NCBI GenBank assembly: GCA_002470645.1
Contig: DKNE01000002.1
Coordinates: 1 to 25,811 of the forward strand
Direction: 5' to 3'
Origin: Patescibacteria group bacterium UBA7396
GTDB taxonomy: Bacteria; Patescibacteriota; Gracilibacteria; BD1-5; UBA6164
Length of the DNA stretch: 25,811 nucleotides
The notes below the pieces were generated by a model. The model saw only the letters and a program-made list of their open reading frames with translations, searched no databases and was not told the origin of the DNA. The position numbers and the translations under genes were made by a program. Of the stretch, positions 1 through 9,321 are shown in pieces. Each line of letters starts with the position of its first letter. The stretch's first letter is position 1.

Positions 1-800
1 ATACCCATACTCACATATATTTAAATAAAAAAATATCACAAAGTGAAATTATTTCTTGATTAAAAAATGACCAAATAGAAAAAATGATTTCTATTTGAGT
101 TGATTTAGAAACGAGTAAAAAATCTATTGAATTAGCAAGAGAAAATCAATGAGTTATTTATGCTACTGTTTGAATTCATCCAACAGATGTTTGACCATAT
201 AAACACGATTTAAAATGAACTATTAATCAACTAGAAAGGCTGATTTTAGAAAATCTTGCCTATGTAAAATGAATTTGAGAATGCGGTTTTGATTTTCACT
301 GGATTGATAAAGATAATTTTGAAGCAGAAAAACAGATTCAGGAAGATTTTTTTAGAGCACAAATTGAACTAGCAAAAAAATATTCACTTCCAATAGTGAT
401 TCATACACGTGATTCTAAAGAAGATACTTTAAGAGTTTTAAAAGATATGGACGCTAAAAAATTTGTCTTACATTGTTTTTCAGAAGATCTTGATTTTGCA
501 CTTAAATCAATCTATTACTCTGATGAATGTATGATTAGTTTTTCATGAATTGTTACCTATAAATCTGCTACAGATGTGCAAAAAGCTGCAGCAAATATAG
601 CTTTAGAAAAGATTTTAGTAGAAACAGATTGTCCTTTTTTACCTCCTCAACCAGTGAGATGACAAGAAAATATTCCAAATAATACCAAATATAATTTAGA
701 AAAAGTATTTGAACTCAGAAAGGAAAATGGGAAAAAAGAAACTTTTTGAGAAGTAGAAAAACAAATTTATGAAAATTCAAGAAAATTCTTTTTAATTTAA
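1..800 (+). CDS. tatD: TatD family metal-dependent DNase (5' end outside window)
   Basis: TatD-family hydrolase, a TIM-barrel metal-dependent DNase with 3'-5' exonuclease activity in characterised members. The frame enters the window at base 3 with the metal-binding HxH (THTH), so only a few N-terminal residues are missing. Further family motifs follow in order: GIHP, the metal ligand Glu in GECGFDFHW, HTRD, the His in LHCFS, and the final Asp in ETDCPFL. The remaining length (about 265 residues) matches the family. Nine or more in-frame TGA codons must be read as Gly, including those in GIHP and GECG. It ends TAA one base before the next ATG (TAATATG), so it probably heads an operon with the peptidase and mutY. 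The family is clear; the physiological substrate is not. Confidence 0.93.
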
Positions 801-801
801 T

Positions 802-1677
802 ATGATACACAAAAAAATGTTAAAATTTTTAGTGATGATAGGATGTATGTTTTGTATTTTTTCAACTACTTTTTCATTTTCTTTATCTGAAAAAGTAGCT
901 CTTTCTGATGCAATACAAGCATTTCCTGATTATGAAACAAAAAATAAAGCTTTAGAAAAGTTACTCCAGCATTTTAAGCAAAAAAATCAAATCGAGTTTT
1001 TACAATCTTTAAAACAAAAAATAGCTATACAAAACTTGAAACATAAAAAATTGTTTGTTTCCTGAGAAATAGAGCAAAAATTGCAAGAAAAACCTCTGAG
1101 TTGCGAAGTAAATTCAGCAAGTTTATTTGCAAGTTATTTTTTAGAAAAAGATATCAAAGAAGAAGTTATTCTTTCTCGCATTCCAAAATATGAACAAAAC
1201 CCACTTCGTCAGAGCGCAAAACTCGTTTGGTGAAATCCACATACTGAATTTGTTTGAAAAATACACTGAAAACAGACAAAAAATATTTCAAAATTAACTG
1301 GATATTGAGTATATGCTCATCCTGTAAGTAAAGCGCTCCATCAAATAGGAGTTCCAAATGAAGTAAAAAATTTTAAGAAATATGATATAGTCGATGCTCT
1401 CTTGCAAGGGAACCCAGTAATGTTTTGGTATTTACAAGCAAATGTAGATGGGAATATTGATACTAAACCAGTGGTATGGTATACCAAAGATGGAGAAAAA
1501 ATAGAATGATATATCTGACAACATACTTGACTCATCGTTTGAGTTTCATTTTTTACAAATGGAGAAATAAATGAAGTTTATTTTTATGAATGAAAAAACT
1601 TGGATGTTCAGGTTATGAAATATAAAGATTTGGCATACAGAGCAAGTTTTTTTAATATGATGATTGTAAAAAAATAA
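802..1677 (+). CDS. Secreted C39-like (YvpB-type) cysteine peptidase
   Basis: A 291-residue protein with a basic N-terminus and a hydrophobic stretch (about residues 7-27), which I read as a signal peptide with likely cleavage after TTFSFS. The distal half resembles the peptidase C39-like family: a catalytic-type Cys101 in PLSCEVNSA, and His241 in GQHTGLIVG at the usual spacing. The third catalytic residue is unclear because the usual Asp/Asn stretch reads VYFYEGKN. About 65 charged, helix-prone residues lie between signal and catalytic Cys. It starts one base after tatD and ends 10 bases before mutY, so it is co-transcribed with two repair genes. Several Gly codons are TGA, including the one before His241. 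Cleavage of peptides outside the membrane is inference; the substrate is unknown. Confidence 0.72.
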
Positions 1678-1687
1678 AAAATTGACT

Positions 1688-2677
1688 ATGCAATACGATA
1701 CATTTCCTTTTGAAAAAGTCCTTTATTGGTATAAAAATAATGGACGTCATCATCTTCCTTGGAGAGAAAAACAAACTCCATATCATGTATGGATTTCTGA
1801 GATATTTCTTCAACAAACTCAAGTTTCTCGCGTAGAAGCTTATTTTAACAAGGTTGTAAATGCATTTTCAACAGTAAACGATTTTGCAAAACTTGAATAT
1901 GATGATTTTTTTCCATATTATGAATGACTTGGGTATTATTCAAGAGCCAGAAATATGCTCAAAACTGCAAAAATTATTCATCAAAAATATAATGGAATAT
2001 TTCCAAATACGTATGATGAACTTGTTTTATTGCCTTGAGTTTGACCTTACACAGCTCAAGCTATTTTATCGTTTTGACACAATCAAAATATTCTAGCGTT
2101 TGATACGAATGTTGAAAAAATATTTTCTCGTTATTATTTTTGAACTCGTTTTAAAAAACTTTCCAAATGAGAAAAAAATCACATACAAGAAGCCTTTCAA
2201 CAAACGGGATTTTCAGGAAGAGATATGAACGCGGCTCTGATGGATTTTTCATCACTTATAGACAAAAATGAAATTTCTTTAATAGATTTTGAAAACTATC
2301 CACTCACTGAAAGTATATTTTATCTGGAAAGATGAAAAAATGAGATAAAACCAATAAAAACTACCCAAAAATTTGATAAAAATAGGGCTCAAATTATTGT
2401 CTTTTTACATGAAAATCACAAAACCTATTATTCATCAGATTGTGATGCATTGAAACCTTTTGAACTTTGAAGTTCTACACAAGATCACAGACATGTGATC
2501 AAAGATTATTTTATAGCCACATTTTGACTTTCACTTTCGGTGCGTCCGGCATTTAAAAAACTAAAAAAAGCAGGGGAGACCTACTTTTTGTATCATGCTC
2601 AAATACAAGCATGAAAAAACCAATTTTGAGAATTTGTGAAAGATGATTACATAGAATATTTAAAAAATTTTTTTTAA
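1688..2677 (+). CDS. mutY: A/G-specific adenine glycosylase lacking the Fe-S cluster ligands
   Basis: Base-excision glycosylase removing adenine mispaired with 8-oxoguanine or guanine; 329 residues. Catalytic Glu38 lies in WISEIFLQQTQV and catalytic Asp139 in AFDTNVEKIF, almost exactly the E. coli positions (37 and 138). The helix-hairpin-helix reads LLPGVGPYTAQA, with both PGVGP glycines encoded by TGA. The C-terminal ~100 residues (after about 225) resemble the Nudix-like 8-oxoG recognition domain but are divergent. The four cysteines that bind [4Fe-4S] in most MutY proteins are absent: the region after MDFSSL (about 186-215) has no Cys, and the only Cys is near residue 258. ATG 1688 gives a normal N-terminus; an in-frame TTG at 1682 is the alternative. 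The stop overlaps that of the convergent gene by three bases. Confidence 0.92.
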
Positions 2678-2889
2678 AGTCATAATATTTTATCTATTTT
2701 TTTTAATGTATCGTCTTGAGGAATATGATTTCAAAGAGATGCCGTGTAGGCTTCTCTTTGAGCAAATAAACTTTCAATATCTTCTGGTGAGTTTCAAGCT
2801 TTGAGGAGTTTTGCTCTATATGCCTCTATTACGGGATCTCCTGGAATATATACTTCTCTTTGAGGTGATTTTTTTGTATTCATAATCAT
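2674..2889 (-). CDS. Small hypothetical protein, 71 aa
   Basis: A 71-residue hydrophilic protein read on the minus strand, with three TGA glycines (KAG, SLG and the penultimate LG). It begins MIMNTKKSP; the third codon is also ATG (start 2883) and could be the true start. It contains a basic/acidic helix-rich centre (EAYRAKLLKAGNSPEDIESLFAQ) and no membrane segment or Cys. I do not recognise the family. Evidence that it is real: a clean frame over a region otherwise empty, normal residue composition, a plausible upstream extended -10 box, and tight convergence with mutY (the two stops share TTAA at 2674-2677) with no terminator between them. It may be a small regulatory or nucleic-acid-binding protein, but nothing seen shows that. 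Confidence 0.6.
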
Positions 2890-2941
2890 TTTAGTTAATG
2901 ATAAAAGGATAAAAGTATGATTTTTAAAATAAACTGAGTAA

Positions 2942-2947
2942 ATTATA
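2942..2947 (-). promoter_or_regulatory. Candidate extended -10 box of the 71-aa gene
   Basis: On the minus strand this reads TGATATAAT, a perfect TATAAT with an upstream TG in extended -10 position, about 52 bases before the ATG at 2889. No convincing -35 is present. AT richness makes chance matches common. Confidence 0.35.
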
Positions 2948-3099
2948 TCAAGTGACAGAGATAATATTTTGTTTTGATAGAATATATCAATTTTGTCTAA
3001 AAAATCAAATTTTTACTTTTTCACATAAAATTTAAATTGTATTTCACATTTTTTAAAAAATCCGTATTTTAAATAAAATTAATCTTTAAAGTATAAAAA

Positions 3100-5277
3100 A
3101 TGCATTTAAACCCAGAACAAGAAAAAGCAAAAAAGCAAATAAACTGACCACTTCTCATACTTGCTGGAGCTTGAAGCTGAAAAACAGCTACTTTGACAGC
3201 AAGAATAGAATATATGATTTCCTCAGGAATTCATCCAGCAAATATTTTGGCTGTCACTTTTACCAATAAAGCAGCGAAAGAAATGAAACATAGAGTTTCA
3301 AAAGTTTTATGAATTGATTATCAAGTTTCTCCTTATAAAAATAGAAATCTTCCAATGGTAGGGACATTTCACTCGATTTGAGTGTATATTTTGAAAGAAA
3401 AAATCGAAACCATTGGGATGACAAAAGATTTTGTTATATATGATGAATCAGATAAACTTTCTGTTATTAAAGGAATTGTGAAAGATGACATGTGACTGGA
3501 TGAAAAAAAATATCCTCCTCGCTCGATAGGAAGTTTTATTTCTAATGCGAAAAATGCTCTTATAACAGCAGAAAGATATGGATATCATGTTGATAGTCAT
3601 ATTAAAGAAATTGTTGCAAAAGTATACATAAGTTATGAAAAAAAATTAAGTGAAAATAATGCTCTTGATTTTGATGATATTTTAGTAAAAACACTCGATA
3701 TTTTAAAAATCCCTGAAAATCTTGAATACTATCAGGAAAGATGGAAGTATATTATGGTTGATGAGTATCAAGATACCAATGCCCCACAATATGAAATCGT
3801 CAAACTTCTCGCTTCAAAATATAGAAATTTGGCAGTTGTATGAGATGACTGGCAGTCTATCTACTCTTGGAGATGAGCTGATATGAAAAATATTATCAAT
3901 TTTAAAAAAGATTATCCGGAAGCTCTGGTAATTAAACTCGAACAAAATTATCGTTCTACTAAACATATCATAAACGCAGCGAACGAAGTGATTAAAAATA
4001 ATAAATCATCACTTGATAAAACACTTTTTACAGAAAATGAAACTGGAGAAAAAATTATTTATATTGATGCTCCAACTGATAGACTCGAAGCAAATACGAT
4101 AGCAAAAATTATCAAACAAAAAGGATTTAATTATTTTGAAAATCTTATTCTCTATCGTACGAATTCTCAATCAAGAGCCTTAGAAGAAGCCCTTATGATC
4201 GAGGCAATTCCTTATAAAGTTATCGGAGGTTTAAAATTTTATGATAGAATGGAGGTTAAAGATATGCTTTCATATCTGAGAGTAATCCATAATCCAAATG
4301 ATGTGGTGGGGATGAAAAGAATTATCAATGTCCCAACTCGTAAGATATGAGCTACTACTCTGGCAAAACTTGATGAATATAAAAATGCCTTTGGCGCTAC
4401 TTATTTGCAAATTTTTGAAAATATTGATGAAGTGGATGAACTCAATTCTTGAGCAAAAAGAGCAGTATATAATTTTTATCAAATATTCTTAGAATTACTT
4501 GAGGCTTCAAAAAAACAAGAAGTTTCTGATCTGATAGACACTATTATAGAAAAAATAGGGTATGAAAATTATTTAAAAGAAGATGCTACCAAAGAAGAAT
4601 TTGAAGCCAGAATGGATAATTTAAAAGAATTAAAAAATGTAGCCTCTACTTACAATGGAATGGACCCACGCGAAAGTTTGGCACAATTTCTTGAAGAAGT
4701 AGCGCTTTTGACTGATATGGATAATAAAGATGATGGGAGTAATTTTGTCACACTCATGACTATCCATACTTCAAAATGACTCGAATATGAGAGAGTATTT
4801 ATTACTGGGCTGGAAGAGTGACTTTTCCCGAGTTCAAGAACTTTTTCAGAACCCTGAGAACTTGAGGAAGAAAGAAGACTCATGTATGTAGCCATGACGA
4901 GAGCAAAAAAAGAACTTTATATTTCAAAAGCTTCTGAGAGGTTTCAGTATGGAAATTATATTACCAACCCACCTTCTAGATTTTTAAAAGAAATCAATCC
5001 AGAATACATAGAAAATTACGTATTTTCTGAAAGTGTATCAAATAATTACTTTTCAAATAATTATTGAATCCCAGACCACACAGAACCTGTTTTTAGAGTG
5101 AAAAAAACTCTTATAGAAAATGACGTCTCGAGTTTTGCTATTTGAGATAAAGTGAGTCATCCAAAATTTGGCTTTTGATATATTATTTCTATGGATTGAG
5201 ATTTAGCAGAAATAAGATTTTGAGCTTCATGAATCAAAAAAATGAATATAAAAATTGCTCCAGTTAAGAAACTATAA
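3100..5277 (+). CDS. pcrA: UvrD/PcrA-type 3'-5' DNA helicase (SF1A)
   Basis: Superfamily 1A ATP-dependent DNA helicase, 725 residues, the usual PcrA length. Motifs in order: Q-motif LNPEQEKA (3-10), Walker A GAGSGKT (residues 23-29, two glycines encoded by TGA), Ia TFTNKAA, FHSIG, motif II VDEYQDTN, motif III GDDWQSIYSWRGAD, motif IV EQNYRST, TIHTSKGLEYERVF (motif V region), and VAMTRAKKELYIS (motif VI). The last 60 residues (GDKVSHPKFGFGYI... IRFGASGIKKM) match the C-terminal Tudor-like domain that in PcrA/UvrD contacts RNA polymerase. DWQS replaces the commoner DDQS. Likely roles are repair, removal of recombinase filaments and transcription-coupled repair. It is followed after 79 bases by a small Cys-rich gene. 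Confidence 0.95.
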
Positions 5278-5299
5278 TAAATAGATTTGTGTTATATTT

Positions 5300-5339
5300 T
5301 TGACTTTTTAAAAAAAATCATTATTAATAAGACTTATTA
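5300..5339 (+). promoter_or_regulatory. Candidate promoter with overlapping palindrome
   Basis: TTGACT at 5300-5305 and TATTAA at 5322-5327 are spaced 16 bases. A 15-base near-perfect palindrome, arms TAATAAG and CTTATTA around one A, covers 5325-5339, overlapping the -10 and expected transcription start. It ends 17 bases before the ATG at 5357. This could be an operator, but the region is AT-rich. Confidence 0.4.
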
Positions 5340-5356
5340 TATTATATGGTTTTACT

Positions 5357-5644
5357 ATGAATGCCAGAAATACATGTACTCAAGAAATAGAAAATAAGTG
5401 AGTCGAATTTGATATGACAACACCATTTTGAGTTTGAGAAAAATGTAAATCATATTGCAGTTGAAAATTAATCAACAAAACTTGTGGAAGAATAAATATG
5501 CCTTGTAGAAATGTAAAAAATGCTGATGAAGAATACCAAAAAAAATACCATCTTGCATATTCACAAGCTTGTATTTCTATAGAATTGCAAAAAGTTTTAC
5601 AACAAATCGCAGATGATAATGAAGCAATTTCTCATATTTATTAA
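5357..5644 (+). CDS. Small Cys-rich hypothetical protein, 95 aa
   Basis: A 95-residue protein not recognised as a named family. It has six cysteines (7, 30, 34, 43, 50, 72). Four are grouped as CX3C then CX8C and CX6C in residues 30-50, a spacing compatible with metal binding or disulfides, although no standard zinc ribbon is matched. The C-terminal half (about 57-95) is a predicted amphipathic helical segment (ADEEYQKKYHLAYSQA, then IELQKVLQQIADDNEA). No signal peptide or membrane segment is visible. Four or five glycines are TGA. It has its own candidate promoter and is followed directly by a strong terminator. It is probably its own transcription unit rather than part of the pcrA operon. 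Confidence 0.72.
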
Positions 5645-5672
5645 AAACCTCCCTATTTTAGGGAGGTTTTTA
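5643..5672. terminator. Intrinsic terminator, shared by convergent genes
   Basis: Arms AAAACCTCCC (5644-5653) and GGGAGGTTTT (5661-5670) pair perfectly around a short loop, with T-runs leaving on both strands. It closes the Cys-rich gene at its stop codon and abuts the stop of the minus-strand gene at 5670. Confidence 0.92.
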
Positions 5673-6257
5673 TAACATAATTTCTAATATACTCACTCAA
5701 TTTTTTATATATTCATCATCTTCTCCAATAATTTTTATAATAGATCATACTTCAAGAAGTTCATATTTTTCGAAATTTTTTGCTATAGAAAAACTTTCTT
5801 TATCAAATATCTCTGCTGAATAATGAGTAATGATTTCTTCTAATTCTTCTTCATCTTTTATATCATTTTCTAAACTAATACATATACCATTGAGTAAAAG
5901 TCAGAAATTCTTTAAATCGTAATTTTTTTCTACTAAATATTCTAAAAATACTACTTCATTTTCTTTATTTATAAATGTATTTGGTATCATAATATCTCAA
6001 AGATTTATATCAAGACTATCAAGAGGAAGTGCTTTCCCTATATGAAAAATTTTTATTATTTCATAATTTTCTTTCGCATAATCGAGAATTGAAGAAATAT
6101 TATTTCAAAATATAAGCACAATATGAGCATCAATTTCTGATTTTGAATACACTTCATGGTTTCAAAATTTTTCCTTTCATGTTAATCATAAAATTTTTAT
6201 TATTTCATTTTTTATATTTTCATCATTCGTAGTTATAATTTTTGCAAAAATATTCAT
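5670..6257 (-). CDS. Divergent nucleoside-phosphorylase/MTA-nucleosidase-like protein
   Basis: A 195-residue protein whose layout, by eye, follows the MTA/SAH nucleosidase fold. IIKIFHIGKALPLD... INLGDIMIPNTFI resembles the family stretch containing SAGGL... KVGDIVV. FGLLLNGICIS resembles the GLIVSGDAFI strand. AEIFDKESFSIAKNF followed by IIKIIGEDD resembles the VEMEATAIA...AISD block that carries the catalytic Glu and Asp. The glycine-rich phosphate/ribose loop is degraded (HIGKA for SAGG) and the N-terminal general-acid region is not recognisable. The protein is shorter than typical MTAN (~230). It is either a substrate-shifted or a non-catalytic family member; the assignment is tentative. 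Its start region is divergent from the Pol I 5'-nuclease gene, and it ends on the shared terminator. Confidence 0.5.
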
Positions 6258-6334
6258 AAATTTGTGTTAATAATATTTGTATCATAAATATAGCGATAAT
6301 TTTCAATTTTCAAAAAATATTTATAAAATACTTT

Positions 6335-6364
6335 TTCTTGCAAAAACTTCAAAACCTTTATAAT
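6335..6364 (+). promoter_or_regulatory. Candidate promoter of the Pol I 5'-nuclease gene
   Basis: Perfect TATAAT at 6359-6364, with TTCTTG (6335-6340, 18-base spacer) or TTGCAA (6338-6343, 15-base spacer) as the -35. The predicted start of transcription lies about 20 bases before the ATG at 6392, in the divergent intergenic region. Confidence 0.5.
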
Positions 6365-6391
6365 AAAATTACTAAAATTAAATACTAAACA

Positions 6392-7651
6392 ATGAAAAAA
6401 ATCTATCTTATAGACGGAAACAGTTTTATATATCGTATGTTTTTTGCTATTCCAGAATTTAAAACTACTGATGGAGTTTTTGTAAATGCACTTTTTGGTA
6501 TGGCAAAATTTTTTGTATGACAACTAGCAAAAGAAAATCCTGATTATTTGGTGTTTATAAAGGATGCTAAGTGAGATAATTTTCGTCATCTGATTTATGC
6601 TGATTATAAAGCAACTCGTGATAGAATGCCTGATAATCTCAGAACTCAAATTTCTCTCATAGAAGAAATGATTACTAAAATGTGATTTGATATTATAGAA
6701 ATACCAAATTGTGAAGCTGATGATGTGATTGGAACTTTGGCAGAAAGCTTATGACAAGATAAAAATAACGATGTCTACATACTTTCTGGAGATAAAGACT
6801 TATATAGTTTGACAAAAGAAAATGTAAAGATATATGATACGATGAAGTGAAAAATTTATGATTATGAAATGGCAAAAACAAAATTTGATGTTCCAGCTGA
6901 ACTTATTATAGATTATTTAGCGATTGTATGAGATTCATCAGATAATATTCCAGGAATTCCTTGATTTGGACCTAAAAAAGCAGTGGATTTGATAAATAGA
7001 TATGGAACTTTGGAGCAAATTTTTGAACACATAGGCGATAGTGATTTTATATTATCTGGAAAAACTTTGGAAAAATTGGCTGAAAGTAGAGAAATAGCTT
7101 TTTTATCAAAACAACTTGCAACGATTAAAAAAGATGTAGAACTCGATAATTTTTATCTGGAAAACTTTAGGTTTGATAAAGATAAAATGGTAAATGAAGA
7201 AGTGAATGAATTTTTTAAAAAATATGAATTTAAATCTCTCTATAAAGAGGAAAAAATACTCAAAACCTGGAAAGATATTTGACTCCAAGTTCAGGCTATT
7301 ACCGATATAAAATCTTTAGAAAATCTAAAAAATACACTCAAAAATTATAAAAGAGTATTTTTTGATACAGAAACGACTTCTTTGAGTATTATGGAGGCAC
7401 AATTAGTTTGAGTGAGTTTATATTTGGATGATGAACATATTTATTATCTCAATATACTTCATGAAGGGGAACAACTTTCGTATGATGACACAAAGCAATT
7501 TTTAGAATTTTTATTTGCTCTGGATATAGAAATAGTGGGGCATAATTTAAAATATGATTTAGAAATAATAGAGATGTTTTTACAAAAAAGTCAATCTAAT
7601 AAATGAATATCAGAGGAATCTAATGTTTGACAGTTACAGTTTTTTAAATAA
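6392..7651 (+). CDS. Pol I 5'-nuclease with partial 3'-5' exonuclease domain, no polymerase domain
   Basis: A 419-residue protein matching the N-terminal part of DNA polymerase I. The flap/5'-3' nuclease is complete. It has LIDGNSFIYR (Asp8), KDAKG with FRHLIYADYKATR, CEADDVIG, LSGDKDLYSL, and the H3TH segment VGDSSDNIPGIPGFGPKKA, with all expected acidic metal ligands. A DnaQ-like domain then begins: Exo I FFDTETTSL (Asp325, Glu327) and Exo II GHNLKYDLEI (Asp389). It stops 30 residues later, before Exo III, and the ~550-residue polymerase domain is missing. The next gene is unrelated. The tail ends GQLQFFK, with QLQFF (414-418) resembling the beta-clamp-binding pentapeptide QL(S/D)LF. It probably removes RNA primers and flaps; the proofreading part is probably inactive. 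Either a natural stand-alone nuclease or a truncated polA. Confidence 0.88.
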
Positions 7652-7683
7652 TATACATACACTATATTTTATAATTATTTTTT

Positions 7684-8367
7684 ATGTCATTAATTGATAG
7701 ACAAGGTGATAACTCTCTTGAAATTATAGAAGATCAACCATCACCACCACCAAAAAACACTTTTGCAAAAGTAAAAATTGCTTTTGTAGCACTCATAGTT
7801 TTACTTATTGCAGGAAGATTTTTATATTCTTTTTATCTTTCTACTTCAACATTATTAGTTGATAACCCAACTTCTGAAGCAATAACATTTCAAATTTGAG
7901 ATATGCCAGAGCAAACACTCCAACCTTTTGAATCTAAAACCATTGATCTCAAAACGGGTACATATGATTTAAAAATTGATGGACAAGTTGTATCAACTTT
8001 CCAAAAAAAGTCTACTCATACTCAGGCATTTTTAAATCCTACTAATGAGATGTATCTTAAAGAATATATGGTATATGGTTCTGAAGCTTGATATAATAGT
8101 CTTCCTGAAAATAAAGTTGATTTATATTATGATGACCAAATAGAATGACCATTTCAATCGTATACTTGATATTATATTTCAGGAGATTGGGATTATGGAT
8201 TTTTACAAGAATTTCCAGAAGAGGTAACACTTTGAAAATATCAATCATATACTATAAAAACCAAATTATATAGATACGATGATTTTGTAGATATGTATAA
8301 TCAATATTACACTTATGAGGAAGATACTCAAGAAACAACTTGAACTTGAGAAGTTATACCTGAATAG
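7684..8367 (+). CDS. Single-pass membrane-anchored hypothetical protein
   Basis: A 227-residue protein of unknown family. Residues 1-28 are an acidic, proline-containing cytoplasmic tail (DQPSPPPKN); about 31-51 form one transmembrane segment (KIAFVALIVLLIAGRFLYSF). The rest should lie outside the membrane, with the basic residues next to the helix consistent with N-in. The outer part begins with a beta-rich region (LLVDNPTSEAITFQIGDM, then QTLQPFESKTIDLKTGTYDLKIDG) reminiscent of a small Ig-like/PEGA-type fold. It then becomes rich in Tyr, Asp and Glu, and the last 20 residues are acidic and Thr-rich. At least seven TGA glycines. It lies 26 bases upstream of htpX on the same strand, so a shared transcript and a role at the cell envelope are plausible, but no function is shown. 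Confidence 0.75.
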
Positions 8368-8393
8368 TACATTTAATTTTTAATTTACGAAAT

Positions 8394-9293
8394 ATGTTTA
8401 AAAGAATTTTCTTATTTTTACTTACCAATATTGCAGTACTTGCTGTTATTACTGTTGTAATCGCTATTTTAGAAAATGTGTTTGGTATTCAAATTTCTTG
8501 ATACAGCACAAGTTATATTTCTATACTTATTTATGCAGCAATTGTTTGATTTTCATGAGCATTTATTTCTCTTTTTATATCAAAATGGATGGCTAAAAGA
8601 GCATACAATGTAGTAGTTATTACTCCTGAAAATATTCAAAAACTCGATGAAAAAGAAAGAGTAGTATATGATGTAGTTCAAAGACTTGCTCTTGATAATC
8701 ATATAAAAATGCCAGAAGTATGAATTTATCAAGATACAGATCCAAATGCATTTGCAACTGGAGCCACTAAAAATAGTTCTCTTGTTGCTGTTTCTACAGG
8801 ACTTTTAGAACTGATGAATAAAGATGAAATAGAATGAGTAATTGGTCATGAAATGGCTCATATATTAAATGGAGATATGGTAACTATGACTTTACTTCAA
8901 TGAGTAGTAAATACATTTGTGGTATTTTTATCAAGAATTTTAGCAAACATTTTTGATAATGTAACTGATGGAAAATTCTGAGCACTTGGATATTTTTTAG
9001 TAAATATTATTTTACAAATCCTTCTTTGAATTTTAGCTTCACTGATTACTATGGCATTTTCAAGATACAGAGAATATAGAGCTGATGAAGGAAGTGCAAC
9101 ATTTGTTTGAAAAGAAAAAATGATTGCTTGACTAAGAGCTTTACAAAAAATGCAAAATCTTGCAAGTTCTGATTCAAGTGAATTAGCAACTATGAAAATA
9201 TCTACAAAATCGAAATCATGATTTTTACAATATTTTTCTTCTCATCCAGATTTAGAAGACAGAATTAAAAATTTAGAATCAAAATCATTTTAA
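8394..9293 (+). CDS. htpX: Membrane zinc metalloprotease HtpX
   Basis: M48-family membrane protease that degrades misfolded membrane proteins; 299 residues, the usual length. Two N-terminal transmembrane segments (about 5-30 and 38-62) precede the catalytic domain. The zinc motif HEMAH is at residues 152-156 (HExxH). The third ligand is Glu in RYREYRADEGSA (Glu227). Two more hydrophobic segments lie between (about 163-187 and 197-221). The conserved NAFATG segment (118-123) is present. TGA codons encode several glycines (such as VEGVI-type EIEGV). It follows the membrane-anchored unknown by 26 bases and is closed by a strong terminator. Confidence 0.95.
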
Positions 9294-9294
9294 T

Positions 9295-9321
9295 AAAAAA
9301 GAGAATTTATATTCTCTTTTT
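9295..9321. terminator. Intrinsic terminator shared by htpX and the convergent gene
   Basis: Arms AAAAAGAGAAT and ATTCTCTTTTT flank a TTAT loop, with a T-run on each strand. It lies between the htpX stop (9293) and the stop of the minus-strand gene (9322). Confidence 0.88.

Noticed and set aside
802..880. Lipoprotein signal (Cys near residue 15 or 18)
   Set aside because: MIGC is preceded by a hydrophobic stretch too short for a lipoprotein signal and the -3 residue is not typical; a standard signal peptide ending near residue 27 fits better.
1682..2096. Two overlapping short plus-strand reading frames suggesting a frameshifted mutY
   Set aside because: With TGA as Gly, one frame runs unbroken from 1688 to 2677 with all MutY motifs; the second frame is a shadow.
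2890..3099. Possible gene or RNA in the 210-base gap before pcrA
   Set aside because: No frame, tRNA-like fold or strong hairpin; only AT-rich sequence with a 12-base TTTTTTAAAAAA palindrome (3049-3060) and weak promoter-like boxes.
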